This document shows, piece by piece, positions 1 to 10,189 of a DNA stretch of 64,000 bases. A model generated the notes under the pieces. That model was not told where the DNA came from. It saw only the letters and a program-made list of their open reading frames with translations, and did no database searches. How positions within the stretch are numbered: the stretch's first letter is position 1; each line of letters begins with the position of its first letter. The stretch comes from Persicaria tinctoria (Eukaryota; Streptophyta; Magnoliopsida; Caryophyllales; Polygonaceae). The position numbers and the translations under genes were made by a program. Where the stretch lies: NCBI GenBank assembly GCA_037127255.1, contig JBANSL010000004.1:36730467-36794466 (forward strand), given 5' to 3'.

Positions 1-1283
1 GCAACATCAATTGAAATGAACATATGATCAAGTGAATAAACATCATAGCATGTATTTAGTGATCAAAGCATAGAAGTAGAAATCATCCAACCTCACAAGG
101 AATATGTGTTACCCAGTTACACTCATTCTCTCGTGTGTTTAGGCAATTAAGTTCAACTCTCAACTCAATCCAAAATGTACTAAGCTCATAGACATTAACA
201 ACAATATAATCAAATCTCCACCAAAATGTCATGAATGAATTTGATTACTCGAATAAAGTCCATATGAATCTCTTTTGACATGAGTTTCAAACACGGGTGT
301 CATGAATGAACCCGATTTCTCAATGATCAAGCTTCCTTTCTTAGTGGGTAGCTTGTGATACCGTTTTGCGCGAATCATACCCATGGGTGTCATGCATAGA
401 TCCGGTTACTAAGTGTCTCAAACCATTTCCACATTATTTCACTCAAAACTCACAAGGAACTAAAGCCAAATGTATAACATAAAAGCACAGATTCCGCAAG
501 AAACAAACATGTGAGTCGGCTTTGACAATGGCTAATGAAGTCAATATCAAGAGGTAGAAACATATGAGAGTAAACCACACATCAAAGCAAAAGGAATTAT
601 AAATGATTCCAACAAGGCTAAAAACAATGTCACAAGGGTCATGTTTTGTAGGAGTTCAATCATACTCAAGCTTAATCATACATGCTCAATTTCACCACCA
701 AATCATGCTTCATAAGAAAAACATTTTAAGGCGATAAGGCTAAGCACTTCAAACTTATTGTAGGATTTACAAGTTCATGCCATAAGAAATAGCATAGACT
801 TGCTAACTAAGGTGGGTGTTTTGATAACAACATATATCCAATGCATGCAATTTTTGGATTTTTGACAATTTTCATCACTTTTTTTTCTTTTCCTATTGCA
901 ATAAAATAGCGGAAAAATTAACATGAAACTGAATTTAAACATGACCTAACACACTATATGACCTAACTCACTATCCCCTCCCCCACACTTAAATCTTTCA
1001 TTGTTCTCAATGAAAGTCAAATAAAGACAACAAAATTGAAGATAAAATCAACTGAGGTAAAAGGGAACTTACTTGATCGTGGCAGTGGTGGCAATAATCG
1101 TCAGACAAAACCAACTTTGGCGTACTGAGTTACTTTTGCAGAAACGTGAATCCAAGTTACTTTTGCGTTTGTTAGTGCAAAACTCCTCCAAAACACTTAT
1201 TGATATGAGACTAGCTATATCCTTTTATTTAATTTGAAAGAATAAAGACCTAACTATAATTTGAAAAACAAGAAAACTAAAGA
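1..1283 (-). other. 3' noncoding region of element X
   Basis: No credible coding frame. The stretch is AT-rich and resembles the 3' noncoding part of element C (about 25519-27200), sharing the context of a C-rich tract, ACACTTAAAT and a hairpin. Read on the minus strand it ends in purine-rich sequence, as expected between pol and a 3' LTR. The 3' LTR itself must lie left of the window. Confidence 0.6.
995..1016 (-). promoter_or_regulatory. Hairpin next to purine tract, element X
   Basis: A perfect 9-bp inverted repeat (CTTTCATTG / CAATGAAAG) encloses TTCT, which is AGAA on the element strand. On the element strand it is followed by TTTAAGTGTGGGGGAGGGG. Similar hairpins with different stems occur in A, B and C. 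Confidence 0.6.
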
Positions 1284-1632
1284 ACTTACCTTGGGCTGCC
1301 TCCTAAGAAGCTCCTTTGTTTTATGCCTTTGGCTCGACACAATAAGCTTCTGGGCCTCCTACATTGGGTTCTTTAGGTGCATCTCTTCCAAGACTTGCGT
1401 AGAAACACTCTTGTGGTACTTCTTGAGGCGATGGCCATTTACCTTGAACACTCCATCCTCTTTGTCGCTGCGAACATCCACTGCTCCATGAGGATAGACA
1501 TGGACCACCGTGTATGGTCCTGTCCAACGTGAGCGTAGCTTTCCTAGAAATAGCGCAAGGCAGTGAGGCACGATGTATACAATAAAACCTTAGACAATTT
1601 TGCTTGTCTATTGGTTTGAGGATGATAGGCGG
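1284..1632 (-). pseudogene. Integrase C-terminal end of element X
   Basis: This is the last part of the Ty3 integrase. The frame at 1359-1571 carries the GPY/F-type module: LRSRWTGPY, then PHGAVDV, then FKVNGHRLK, as at the end of Athila/Tat integrases. The right edge at 1632 is the insertion point of element A; the upstream integrase resumes at 10899. The frame is shifted or stopped near 1580 and again near 1360. A GTAAGT donor-like sequence and a GGGAGGC-type hairpin follow at 1284-1306, also seen in C. Fragment of a dead gene; family call is firm, boundaries approximate. Confidence 0.8.
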
Positions 1633-2803
1633 TGTTGTTTGCAGGAGGATGGTCAAGTATGAAATAAATATAAATTCAAGTTCAGACTGACTTCCCTGTC
1701 TCAGCAAATAATACAAGACATCCTCCCGTTGTAGTAAGAGAATAGTCAGGATCGAATCCACGAGGAAGCACGTCAGCGATTCTCAGGTAGCTGTAAATTC
1801 TCACAGACAAGGCAGCAGAAGGACAGAAACACAGAAAGAAACAGAAAAAAAAGCAGAAAAAAAAACAAAAGCAAAGAACAAAGCAAGAAATAAAGCAAAG
1901 CAAAGCAGAAACGAAAAGCAAAGGCAAAGGGCTCGTCGATCTCGACAAATAGCTCCTCGAGATCGACAACAGTAAGCAAAGACAACAACTTTTAGAAAAC
2001 GAAACAGGCAACTCGACTAAGACAAGCTACTCGATCTCGACTACCACTACTCGAGATCCACTAGAGCATGCAAAGACTGAAACTTGAAAATCGATGACAG
2101 AAAGCAGAAAACCAACTCGACCTAGACTGGCCGTACTCGAGATCGACAAGGCACTACTCGATCTCGACAAAGCTTCCTCTAGGTCGACTAAAAACAGAAA
2201 CTTAAGTTTGCAGAATTTCGAACAAAACTCAGATTTTTGATGAAAATAAATCAATATGCTAAAAGACTTCCAAAGCCAGGGTTTCAACACCACAACGATA
2301 ACCATGCAAAGTAACACATAAAGGCATAAAAGATCATGCTTTCCATCAAATAACTTTCGTCATTAACAAATAGGCATATAGAGGCTTTCGCATAAACCCT
2401 AATTGTTACTAACCCTTTTTCACATAATTAATCCAAGTTGCATTAAGATCACTTTCGCTTCAATAACACAAACAAGGATCACTTTCAACTCTCGCAAAAG
2501 AATCATGCTTATAGGGATAAAAGATGAATTGCACAAAAAGATCTGACCTTTATCGCATCGCCTCACATGGCCACCGTCGGGCTCACCCCAGCCCCAGAAG
2601 TGGGTGGACTACTCACGCCTCATCGCAATTGCAGACATTGATTTATAAAAAGAAACTTGCATTAACTATATTCAAAAGCCTTTACAATTCCGGCAATCAA
2701 CTTTCGCGGAAAGCCAAAACCCTAAAAACCTTAGAACTCCTAAAACTCTATGTGTAATTGTCTCTCTGAAATTGAATTAATAAAACTGAGCCCCCTAGGG
2801 CTT

Positions 2804-2811
2804 TATTTATA
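2804..2811 (-). promoter_or_regulatory. LTR TATA box (A, 3' LTR)
   Basis: TATAAATA on the minus strand, followed after five bases by CCCTAGGG. The arrangement is the same in the other A LTR and in solo LTR D. Confidence 0.6.
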
Positions 2812-3059
2812 GGCTTCATTCCTTAGCTATTCTAGGAAAGAAGATATCTATCTATATCTAAATTTATATCTAAATTGCTAAAAGATAAATAAATTGTTTT
2901 ATGGAAATAAATCTAAAAGGAAAATATAAAACTAAATAGGGTAAGTCTTCATGTCTTGATAGATTGCGTCGTCCATAGATAGAACTTGATGGATTTGGAT
3001 AGAATCTTCCTCCTTCGGCCCCAAGGAATCCCGAGTCTACTCGGAAAGGTCTTCGTCGC

Positions 3060-3645
3060 CACGTTTCTGGGCACTGGGCTACTCGACCTCGACAAGGGCT
3101 CGTCGACCTCGAGTAGGGTGGATCGTCGACTGGACTTCCTAGCTAGCTCTGCTCGATGTGGCTCGTCTTGGATCACTGTGCTCGTCGACCTCGACAAAGC
3201 CTTGTCGATCTCGACCGGGGTGGTCTTGCCGACTAGGTCTCCTCGGGTAGGTTTACTCGACATGCTCGGATCTGGACTCAGGGTCTCGTCGACTTCGACA
3301 AGACGTAGTCGACCTCGAGTAGAGGTGTGTCTTTCTTGGTCAAGCAACTCTTCCTCGGCAAGGACTCGGACTGGCACGGTGGATCTTGTCGATCTCGACT
3401 AGGGCTTGTCGAGATCGAGTAGGGTTGCTTGGCGTCCTCGTCCTCGGCTTCTCTCCTTGTCGACTCCGGGTGTGGTGTCTGGGCTTCGTAGATCTCGACT
3501 AGGGCTCGTCGAGATCGAGTTGGGTCCGGAGCTGGGTTGGTCATGCTTTCTCGATCAGGCTCTGTCGACCAAGGTTGCTCGGACATGCTCGTCTAGGTCG
3601 AGTAAGGCCTACTCGAGATCAAGTAGCCTTGACTCTCATACTGGT
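3060..3645. repeat. TCGA dyad array in A 3' LTR
   Basis: At least a dozen units built from CTCGATCTCGAC and GTCGAGATCGAG pairs, usually separated by about 8 bases (for example around 3390-3420 and 3490-3520). Because the motif is its own near-complement, both strands are open for about 140 codons here; those ORFs are by-products, not genes. Smaller arrays of the same motif lie at 1932-1975 and 2012-2195. Confidence 0.85.
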
Positions 3646-3729
3646 TCCGCTACTTTGATCTTGGACTTCTGTAGTGGTTGCTGTAAAACATGGCAGATTC
3701 AGCTCACAACAAACATCCCATACTTAAGC

Positions 3730-3747
3730 TTGCTTGTCCTCAAGCAA
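3730..3747 (-). promoter_or_regulatory. LTR-proximal hairpin, element A
   Basis: TTGCTTG / CAAGCAA, a 7-bp perfect stem with loop TCCT (AGGA on the element strand). It sits 18 bases from the 3' LTR, and the intervening purine-rich stretch is where plus-strand priming is expected. Confidence 0.6.
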
Positions 3748-4928
3748 TACTTTTATTTGTCATTCAGGGGAAGAATTCAAACTCTCAACATCTTAGATTC
3801 ATTCTCATATAACCCTGCAATCAATTACCATCATCGAAAAGGTACTAGTGTCACAGATTAATGCATGTGCAAATATGTAAAAGCAACATCTACTCACAAA
3901 AGGAGGGTTATGCAAAAAACAATTCATATGACAAAGCATTGATAATCAAGAAGACTATAATTAAGCTCATGAAGGAGTAGATTGGTAAAAGGCTAAAAGG
4001 TGGGCAATTTTTGTCAATGTGGTGCTTTTGATCCGGGGAAATGGAGTACTTTCCAAATTGAATTTCCACATTCCTTCTTCCATTTAATTCATCACCTTTC
4101 ATAATGCTTTTATTCATAATAATGCTTTTACCTCTCTAATCTCAGCACTGCCTTCTCGCTAGTCGCAAACATGGGTGTCATGAATGGCCCCGGATACTTA
4201 GTGCTTTGGACTCCTCACAATGTGTCCCATCTCTCCAAACTATTATCTCAGAGAGCAGGGTCAATCTACCTTTATCTCCTGAGGTGATTGGATTTTCTTT
4301 CACTCATTAAATTTTCCATATATTCAAACAATTTCCTTGCCAAACTCCAATAATGATAATAATCGCAACAACCATATAATGTATCTCCATAATGTAACAT
4401 CATTCTCAACATAATCCCCGGATAGGAAATAAGGTAAGGAATGGCAATATTTAAAACATGTGGAGCAATATATGAAATAAGGCATATTATGGCTTTTGTG
4501 TACATAAGCATAGGTATGGCTAGGATTATAAACATATGAGCATTATATGGAAATATAAAGTCCTCCATCATCTTATCATGCAATATGTCAAAAGCAACTT
4601 CAAATTTTACCTCCTTTCATGGTTTTCAAGAAAATAATGCACTTCATTGTGACTTCCCTTTACTAGGCAATTTCATGCTATATCTCTAATGAATCCAATT
4701 TTGCATCGTCGAGTTCAATATAAGCTTTCATGACATTTATCAAAAATTTCAAATGGGGGTCATTTTTCACATTTTTGGAAAACATGCATATAAGCACATA
4801 AATAAATAATGCATTCCAAAATAGCCATGTAGCAATTCTAAGAAATAATGCACATATATGCACAAAAAACGTCAAATATGATCAAATATGCACAAAGTAA
4901 GCCCTTCCCCCACCCCATACTTAAACAT

Positions 4929-4946
4929 TACAGTGTCCTCACTGTA
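4929..4946 (-). promoter_or_regulatory. Internal hairpin, element A
   Basis: TACAGTG / CACTGTA stem, loop TCCT (AGGA on the element strand), followed on the element strand by TTTAAGTATGGGGTGGGGG. A second purine tract well inside the element. Confidence 0.6.
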
Positions 4947-5212
4947 TAAAAAAAAACTAGGTAAGGGTAAAGAAAGAAACTCACAAGACAGGTGTGCAGA
5001 GCCTCATATTTTCGATTGGAGCACCTCCTAGGCCGAGTTTGAATATAGCTTGGTTCTATCCATGGACCTGAAAAATAGAAGACATATACCTACAATAGCA
5101 AAACTAAAAGTGTTCAAAAACCAAAAACAAAAAAACAAAGTCTCAAATGTCCTAAAAAGTCTATGTACATGCTCTAGATTTTATAGTCGCTAGGCCGACT
5201 TTGCATTTATGC

Positions 5213-6091
5213 TCAAGGTGGTATCTGCAGGGCCCATGTAGCTTGGGCCTCAAATAAGACTCCATTCTTGTCTATCAGCTGTAATCCTCCAGAATGGATC
5301 TTGTTTACCACGAAAGGTCCCATCCGCTTCTTGTTGAATTTGTTGGGAAACCAATGATCCTTTGATTTAGAGACATAGAGCTTGTCTCCAACTTCATACT
5401 CCTTAGGCTCATCATTGGATATCCTGCACAATCGTACATACCAAGGCAGACCTCTCCCATGTATAGATAAATCTTTAATGGAAATAGGAGAAGAAAGATC
5501 CATACCTTGACTTACCTTCGCAGAGACGGAATCGAGGACCACTGTGTTTGGTCGATCTCGACTAGGGCTAGTCGATCTCGACAAGACTGCAGGTTCTGGT
5601 GGTGGTCTGGTCGAAGAGGCAGAAGTCGATGAAGGATAGGTCTTGTCGATCTCGACAAGCCTGGTCGACCTCGAGTAGGACTCCGCTCCTAGTGGTTTGC
5701 TCATCGACGAAGGCGGATCTGGTGGAGCCGAGTGGTGGTCGACCTCGACAAGACTAGTAGAGATCGACGAAGGCTCTCCTCCTGGTTGCTGTGGCGTCGA
5801 AGAAGAACGGTCTGGTGGCACCGGGTGGTGGTCGATCTCGACAAGACTAGTCGAGATCGACGAGGCTCCTGGCTCCGGTGTTGTCATGGTCGAGGAAGGC
5901 GAAGTCGGGTTGGCCGAGTGGTGGTCGACCTCGACAAGGGTGGTCGAGATCGACGAGCCTGGCTTGTCTGGTTCGCTGCTCGACGATGCTGGTGCTGGTG
6001 GAGTCTCCTTGGTCAGGTCGAGATCGACTAGGGTTCTACTCGATGTCGAGGAGCCCTGGTCGATCTTGACCCCGTACTTAGTCCCTGTCAA
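5213..6091 (-). CDS. Repeat-rich ORF ending in a GPF-type domain, element A
   Basis: An open frame of 292 codons with no conventional ATG at its start; it overlaps the end of the protease ORF by 4 bases in the -1 frame. Residues about 1-195 are repeats of some 31-33 residues, each with a core like SISTSLVEIDHH written by the TCGA array (5540-6066), with Pro/Ser-rich spacers. Residues about 200-292 form a different, conserved domain (YEVGDKLYVSKSKDHWFPNKF, then MGPFVVNKIHSGGLQL) that resembles the GPY/F end of Ty3 integrases. Element B has the same domain at 18132-18422. The function of the repeat part is unknown. The GPF assignment is by resemblance. Confidence 0.6.
   Translation of the reverse strand: MTGTKYGVKIDQGSSTSSRTLVDLDLTKETPPAPASSSSEPDKPGSSISTTLVEVDHHSANPTSPSSTMTTPEPGASSISTSLVEIDHHPVPPDRSSSTPQQPGGEPSSISTSLVEVDHHSAPPDPPSSMSKPLGAESYSRSTRLVEIDKTYPSSTSASSTRPPPEPAVLSRSTSPSRDRPNTVVLDSVSAKVSQGMDLSSPISIKDLSIHGRGLPWYVRLCRISNDEPKEYEVGDKLYVSKSKDHWFPNKFNKKRMGPFVVNKIHSGGLQLIDKNGVLFEAQATWALQIPP
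5540..6066. repeat. TCGA dyad array inside coding sequence, element A
   Basis: Repeats of GTCGATCTCGAC ... GTCGAGATCGAC. The pair at 5831-5842 and 5850-5861 is a perfect 12-bp inverted repeat with a 7-base spacer. Unit spacing is about 95-100 bp, a multiple of three in most places, so the ORF stays open. Confidence 0.85.
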
Positions 6092-6801
6092 GGCATCCGA
6101 AAAAAATTAATCCACAACGACTTACCTTGGTCTGTGTCGATTGGATTCTCTGTGTTCTCCTTAAGGATTGCCACAATCTCCTCCACCTGGGCCTCTATGT
6201 GCCTCTTTTCTATCTCCTCAGGGGTCATATTTCTGACCTTGGGTTCCCCGCATGTGATATAGCCAGCTGAGATAGATTTGACCTCTTCCATTGGACCTGT
6301 ATGCCCTTCAGTTTTATTAAAGGAATACTCAATTACCTCATCGCTGATGTTGAAGGTGAGCACTCCTTTCCTTACGCTTATGTTGGCATCCACCGTCGCC
6401 AAGAATGGTCTTCCTAGAATAATTGGACAAGCAGGATCTTCTTGCATATCAACTATTAAGAAATCAACAGGGACGAAAAATTTACCTACTTGTACTGGGA
6501 CATTTTCCACCATGCCTGTTGGGATGACCACCGTGTTGTTGGCCATGTAAAGTCTAGCATCCACAGGCTCCAAGGCACCTATCTTAATCTTGGACCAAAT
6601 CGTTAAAGGCATTATACTCACACTAGCTCCAAGATCAAATAGGGCATTAATTTTGTATGGACCAAATCCAATAGTTATAGCAAACTTACATGGATCCGGC
6701 CTCTTCTCCAATATGTCCAGATGGCTGCACTCCTCTGTGATTTCCGCCATCGATCGCTTTTTGCTCAGAATCTCCTTCAGGAACTTGACATAAGATGGCA
6801 T
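6088..6801 (-). CDS. Aspartic protease segment of element A
   Basis: An open frame of 237 codons. The retropepsin active-site motif is DLGAS at residues 56-60 (the Athila/Tat form of D-S/T-G), and the ILGRPFL flap-side motif is at 128-134. The role would be cleavage of the gag polyprotein in the particle. It is probably not a separate protein: a gag-like linker reads in from upstream with a stop at about 6845, so the original product was gag-protease. The ORF ends just past a run of seven T (element strand, 6100-6106). A slip of one base back there would continue into the next ORF, and element B reads through at this place in one frame. No RT follows. Confidence 0.75.
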   Translation of the reverse strand: MPSYVKFLKEILSKKRSMAEITEECSHLDILEKRPDPCKFAITIGFGPYKINALFDLGASVSIMPLTIWSKIKIGALEPVDARLYMANNTVVIPTGMVENVPVQVGKFFVPVDFLIVDMQEDPACPIILGRPFLATVDANISVRKGVLTFNISDEVIEYSFNKTEGHTGPMEEVKSISAGYITCGEPKVRNMTPEEIEKRHIEAQVEEIVAILKENTENPIDTDQGKSLWINFFRMP

Positions 6802-7199
6802 TTCATTGAGAGCTTCTGTGAAGGGGATGGTGACGTTGAGTTTCTAAAGCATCTTGATGAAGCGCTGAAACTTTTTCTCTGCTGGGTCCTTTAGAGATTT
6901 TGTGGGGAAAGGCAACTTCTTTTTCTGATTTGGAGCCAGAATAGACGTCGGAGTCGCTGCAGACTTCTCTATGTCGGCCATGGGCTCCTCGACATCGACC
7001 AGGGGCTTGTCGACATCGACCAAGTCGGGCGCAGTCGAGTTGTTGTTCGGCGCAGACGAAGATTCTGGAATTTTCTCCTCGAGGTCGAGTAGGTCCTTGT
7101 CGAGATCGACCAGGCCCTTGTCGAGATCGACTTGCTGTTCCTCGTCGTTCTGCTGCTTTTCGACCTCTGGCTCTTGCAGTTGATGGCCGCTTCTGAGTT
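6802..7199 (-). pseudogene. gag-to-protease linker with acidic VDLDK repeats, element A
   Basis: Read on the minus strand this joins gag to protease: an LRSGHQLQ stretch, then acidic units such as VDLDKGLVDLDKDLLDLEE and LVDVDKPLVDVEE written by TCGA motifs (6985-7130), then a conserved KKLPFPTKSLKDPAEKKFQR segment. One in-frame stop lies near 6845. B carries the equivalent linker at 19514-19840, with its own TCGACGTCGA version. Confidence 0.6.
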
Positions 7200-8672
7200 T
7201 TATAGCAGCGATGTGTCCAGTCTTTCCCTTAGGATTTGGTTATGAAGATCCAGGGAGCGTACCTGACTGTCTGGAAATTCCTGTTGCCAGATGACCAATC
7301 TGTGTATCAACTGATTTTCGCCAGATATCAATTTCCCCAAGCCTAGAGTTGACACCTTGCATCTGAGTATAGACGGAGTTGAAGGATTGCCTAGTTTTTG
7401 AGTGGTTCCTCCGTATTTCCTCCAGGACTGTCTATATATCATCCTTTTTCTGCTCCCTTTTCGGATGTCCTGAGCTCTGTAGGGAGGGGGGTTCCTAGGG
7501 ACACCTTGGTTCCATTGTGGTTGCTGAAACCTTTGGCCCCCCATGTAGCGACCGGGACCCCCTGCGTAAGCTACGTCCTCATGATGCTCTGCCATCCTGA
7601 CTTGTTCTGCGTGTGGGCACTCAGGAGTGGTGTGCCTTTGCGATCCGCATTCAACGCAAGGCTGGTTGACAGAGAGATACTTTACTTGCTTGATGAGCTT
7701 CTTATTCTGGTCTCTGTAGTACTGCTCTCTAACATCAGGATCAATCTCCTTAGGTGGCTCATATAGGGGCATGGATGGTGCTGGCCTGGCGTATGGGTTC
7801 TCTTCATAAGTTGCAGTAGACCCATACTTGTTGTCGTAGTTAATGAGCTTTTCTAACACACCCCATGCGTCACTTGGCGGCATTGTCAAATACTCATAGC
7901 GAGTATAATGGTTGATCCGGTGCTTAGTGACTTGGTCAAGAGAGTTGAAGAAGATCTCCTAAATGACGTAGGGTGGTTGTCCATGAGTAGGGCAAGATCG
8001 CAGAAGTTCCTTGTAGCGCTCTCATGCCTTTGCCAGCGGTTCCCCTTGCTTCTGTTTGAAGGCGGTGATTCTCTGGCGGAGATGTGCTGTTTTGGCGGGT
8101 GGGAAGAATTTGTTCAGAAACTCTTGCTCTACTTGGGCCCAGGTTGTGAGTGATCTTGCTTTCAGCCCTTCCAGCCATTTCAGTGCAGGCCCAGCGAGAG
8201 ACCAGCGAAAAGATTTCATCTTGACATATTCCAGAGTTGTACCTTCAGCAATAGTACGGCACATGTCAGAGAAGTTTGTGATATGTTCAAGAGGACACTC
8301 ATTAAATCTACCATAAAAGGCATTATTTTTCAGCTCTATAAGAAATTGAGTGCGAATTTCAAAAGAGTTATCAGGGATTAGAATTGCTGATTTAGGCACG
8401 ACGAGAGTTGGGTGCATGTAGTCCTCTGCCGTGGTTGGATATTGGGCAAGCTCAGCTTGTGCTTGTTCCCTTGCTGCTCTCTCAGTGGTGATAGCAGCAT
8501 CTTTAGTGGCGATAGTAGCATCCTTTGCGGCCAATTCCCTGGTAAGCCTAGCGACCAGCTGTTCCTGTGTCTCAGCGGCCGCCATGATCCTTTTGAGTTT
8601 GGAGTGGATGTGTAGGTAGCGCTCTGGTTCGTCTAACCTGTCAAACTCAGGTGTTTGACCAGAACGACGCAT
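7200..8672 (-). pseudogene. gag of element A
   Basis: Retrotransposon gag (capsid and nucleocapsid), starting at the ATG at 8672, about 65 bp inside the primer site. The N-terminus has an Ala/Glu-rich helical stretch (ELAAKDATIATKDAAI). It is followed by a capsid core with CPLEHITNFSDMC and WSLAGPALKWLEGL, then FLNKFFPPAKT, and a CX2CX4HX4C zinc knuckle (CVECGSQRHTTPEC) near 7645. In-frame stops interrupt it at 8022-8024 (where a Trp codon is expected) and about 7950, and a frameshift falls near 7400. Element B has a stop at exactly the same Trp codon. Typical role is RNA packaging and particle assembly; this copy is broken. Confidence 0.85.
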
Positions 8673-8735
8673 ACACCTGAAAAGTAACTCAAAGAAACAG
8701 TGAGAACTGACTACCTAAGGCGCGGTTGATAGCTT

Positions 8736-8752
8736 CCCCGGCAACGGCGCCA
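8736..8752 (-). other. Primer binding site, tRNA-Asp type, element A
   Basis: The plus strand reads CCCCGGCAACGGCGCCA, identical to the 3' end of plant tRNA-Asp(GUC) including CCA, placed 3 bases from the LTR edge. This primer is typical of Athila/Tat elements. Confidence 0.9.
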
Positions 8753-9926
8753 ATTTGTTGTTTGCAGGAGGATGGTCAAGTATGAAATAAATATAAATTC
8801 AAGTTCAGACTGACTTCCCTGTCTCATCAAATAATACAAGACTTCCTGCGGTTGTAGTAAGAGAATAGTCAGGATCGAATCCACGAGGAAGCACGTCAGC
8901 AATTCTCAGGTAGCTGTAAATTCTCACAGACAAGGCAGCAGAAGGACAGAAACACAGAAAGAAACAGAAATAAAAGCAGAAAAAAAAACAAAAGCAAAGA
9001 ACAAAGCAAAAAATAAAGCAAAGCAAAGCAGAAACGAAAAGCAAAGGCAAAGGGCTCGTCGATCTCGACAAACAGCTCCTCGAGATCGACAATAGTAAGC
9101 AAAGACAGCAACTTTCAGAAAACGAAAGAGGCAACTCGACTAAGACAAGCTACTCGATCTCGACTACCACTACTCGAGATCCACTAGAGCATGCAAAGAC
9201 AGAAACTTGAAAATCGATGACAGAAAGCAGAAAACCAACTCGACCTAGACTGGCCGTACTCGAGATCGACAAGGCACTACTCGATCTCGACAAAGCTTCC
9301 TGTAGGTCGACTAAAAACAGAAACTTAAGTTTGCAGAATTTCGAACAAAACTCAGATTTTTGATGAAAATAATTCAATATGCTAAAAGACTTCCAAAGCC
9401 AGGGTTTCAACACCACAACGATAACCATGCAAAGTAACACATAAAGGCATAAAAGATCATGCTTTCCATCATATGACTTTCGTCATTAACAAATAGGCAT
9501 ATAGAGGCTTTCGCATAAACCCTAATTGTTACTAACCCTTTTTCACATAATTAATCCAAGTTGCATTAAGATCACTTTCGCTTCAATAACACAAACAAGG
9601 ATCACTTTCAACTCTCGCAAAAGAATCATGCTTATAGGGATAGAAGATGAATTGCACAAAAAGATCTGACCTTTATCGCATCGCCTCACATGGCCACCGT
9701 CGGGCTCACCCCAGCCCCAGAAGTGGGTGGACTACTCACGCCTCATCGCAATTGCAGACATTGATTTATAAAAAGAAACTTGCATTAACTATATTCAAAA
9801 GCCTTTACAATTCCGGCAATCAACTTTCGCGGAAAGCCAAAACCCTAAAAACCTTAAAACTCCTAAAACTCTATGTGTAATTGTCTCTCTGAAATTGAAT
9901 TAATAAAACTGAGCCCCCTAGGGCTT

Positions 9927-9934
9927 TATTTATA
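9927..9934 (-). promoter_or_regulatory. LTR TATA box (A, 5' LTR)
   Basis: TATAAATA on the element strand with CCCTAGGG just downstream. It is the expected start region for element A transcripts. Confidence 0.6.
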
Positions 9935-10189
9935 GGCTTCATTCCCTAGCTATTCTAGGAAAGAAGATATCTATCTATATCTAAATTTATATCTAAATTG
10001 CTAAAAGATAAATAAATTGTTTTATGGAAATAAATCTAAAAGGAAAATATAAAACTAAATAGGGTAAGTCTTCATGTCTTGATAGATTGCGTCTTCCATA
10101 GATAGAACTTGATGGATTTGGATAGAATCTTCCTCCTTCGGCCCCAAGGAATCCCGAGTCTACTCGGACAGGTCTTCGTCTACACGTTT

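Larger units (their letters stand above)
1633..3711 (-). repeat. 3' LTR of element A
   Basis: 2079 bp, nearly identical to 8756-10898. It contains AC-rich and A-rich tracts, the conserved GAGGCTTTCGCATAAACCC block near 2380, a TATA box, and a dense TCGA array. Near its right end (3650-3690) it lacks about 150 bp present in solo LTR D, a deletion not shared by the other LTR of the same element. Confidence 0.92.
3712..5212 (-). other. 3' noncoding region of element A
   Basis: No supported gene. It lies between the last ORF and the 3' LTR. It is homologous to 13603-14286 plus 17139-18131 in element B and serves as the empty-site copy for the Mutator-like insertion there (the matching site is near 4371-4400). 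It contains two hairpin plus purine-tract modules, listed separately. Confidence 0.7.

Noticed and set aside
1682..2011. Phe/Cys-rich membrane-like small proteins in LTRs (also 8805-9134 and 43499-43915)
   Set aside because: Translation of A-rich AAGCAAAG repeats; repeated in every LTR and not conserved at codon level.
3060..3645. CRISPR-like appearance of regularly spaced palindromes
   Set aside because: Spacers are short and repeated rather than unique, units are degenerate, and the context is a plant retrotransposon LTR.
2949..3861. Overlapping open frames of 100-150 codons on both strands in the A LTRs (also 10109-10834)
   Set aside because: They result from the TCGA array, which is nearly self-complementary and lacks stop codons in several frames; no conserved domain.
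6971..7183. Ser-rich plus-strand ORF
   Set aside because: Antisense of the gag-protease linker; the minus strand has the conserved frame.
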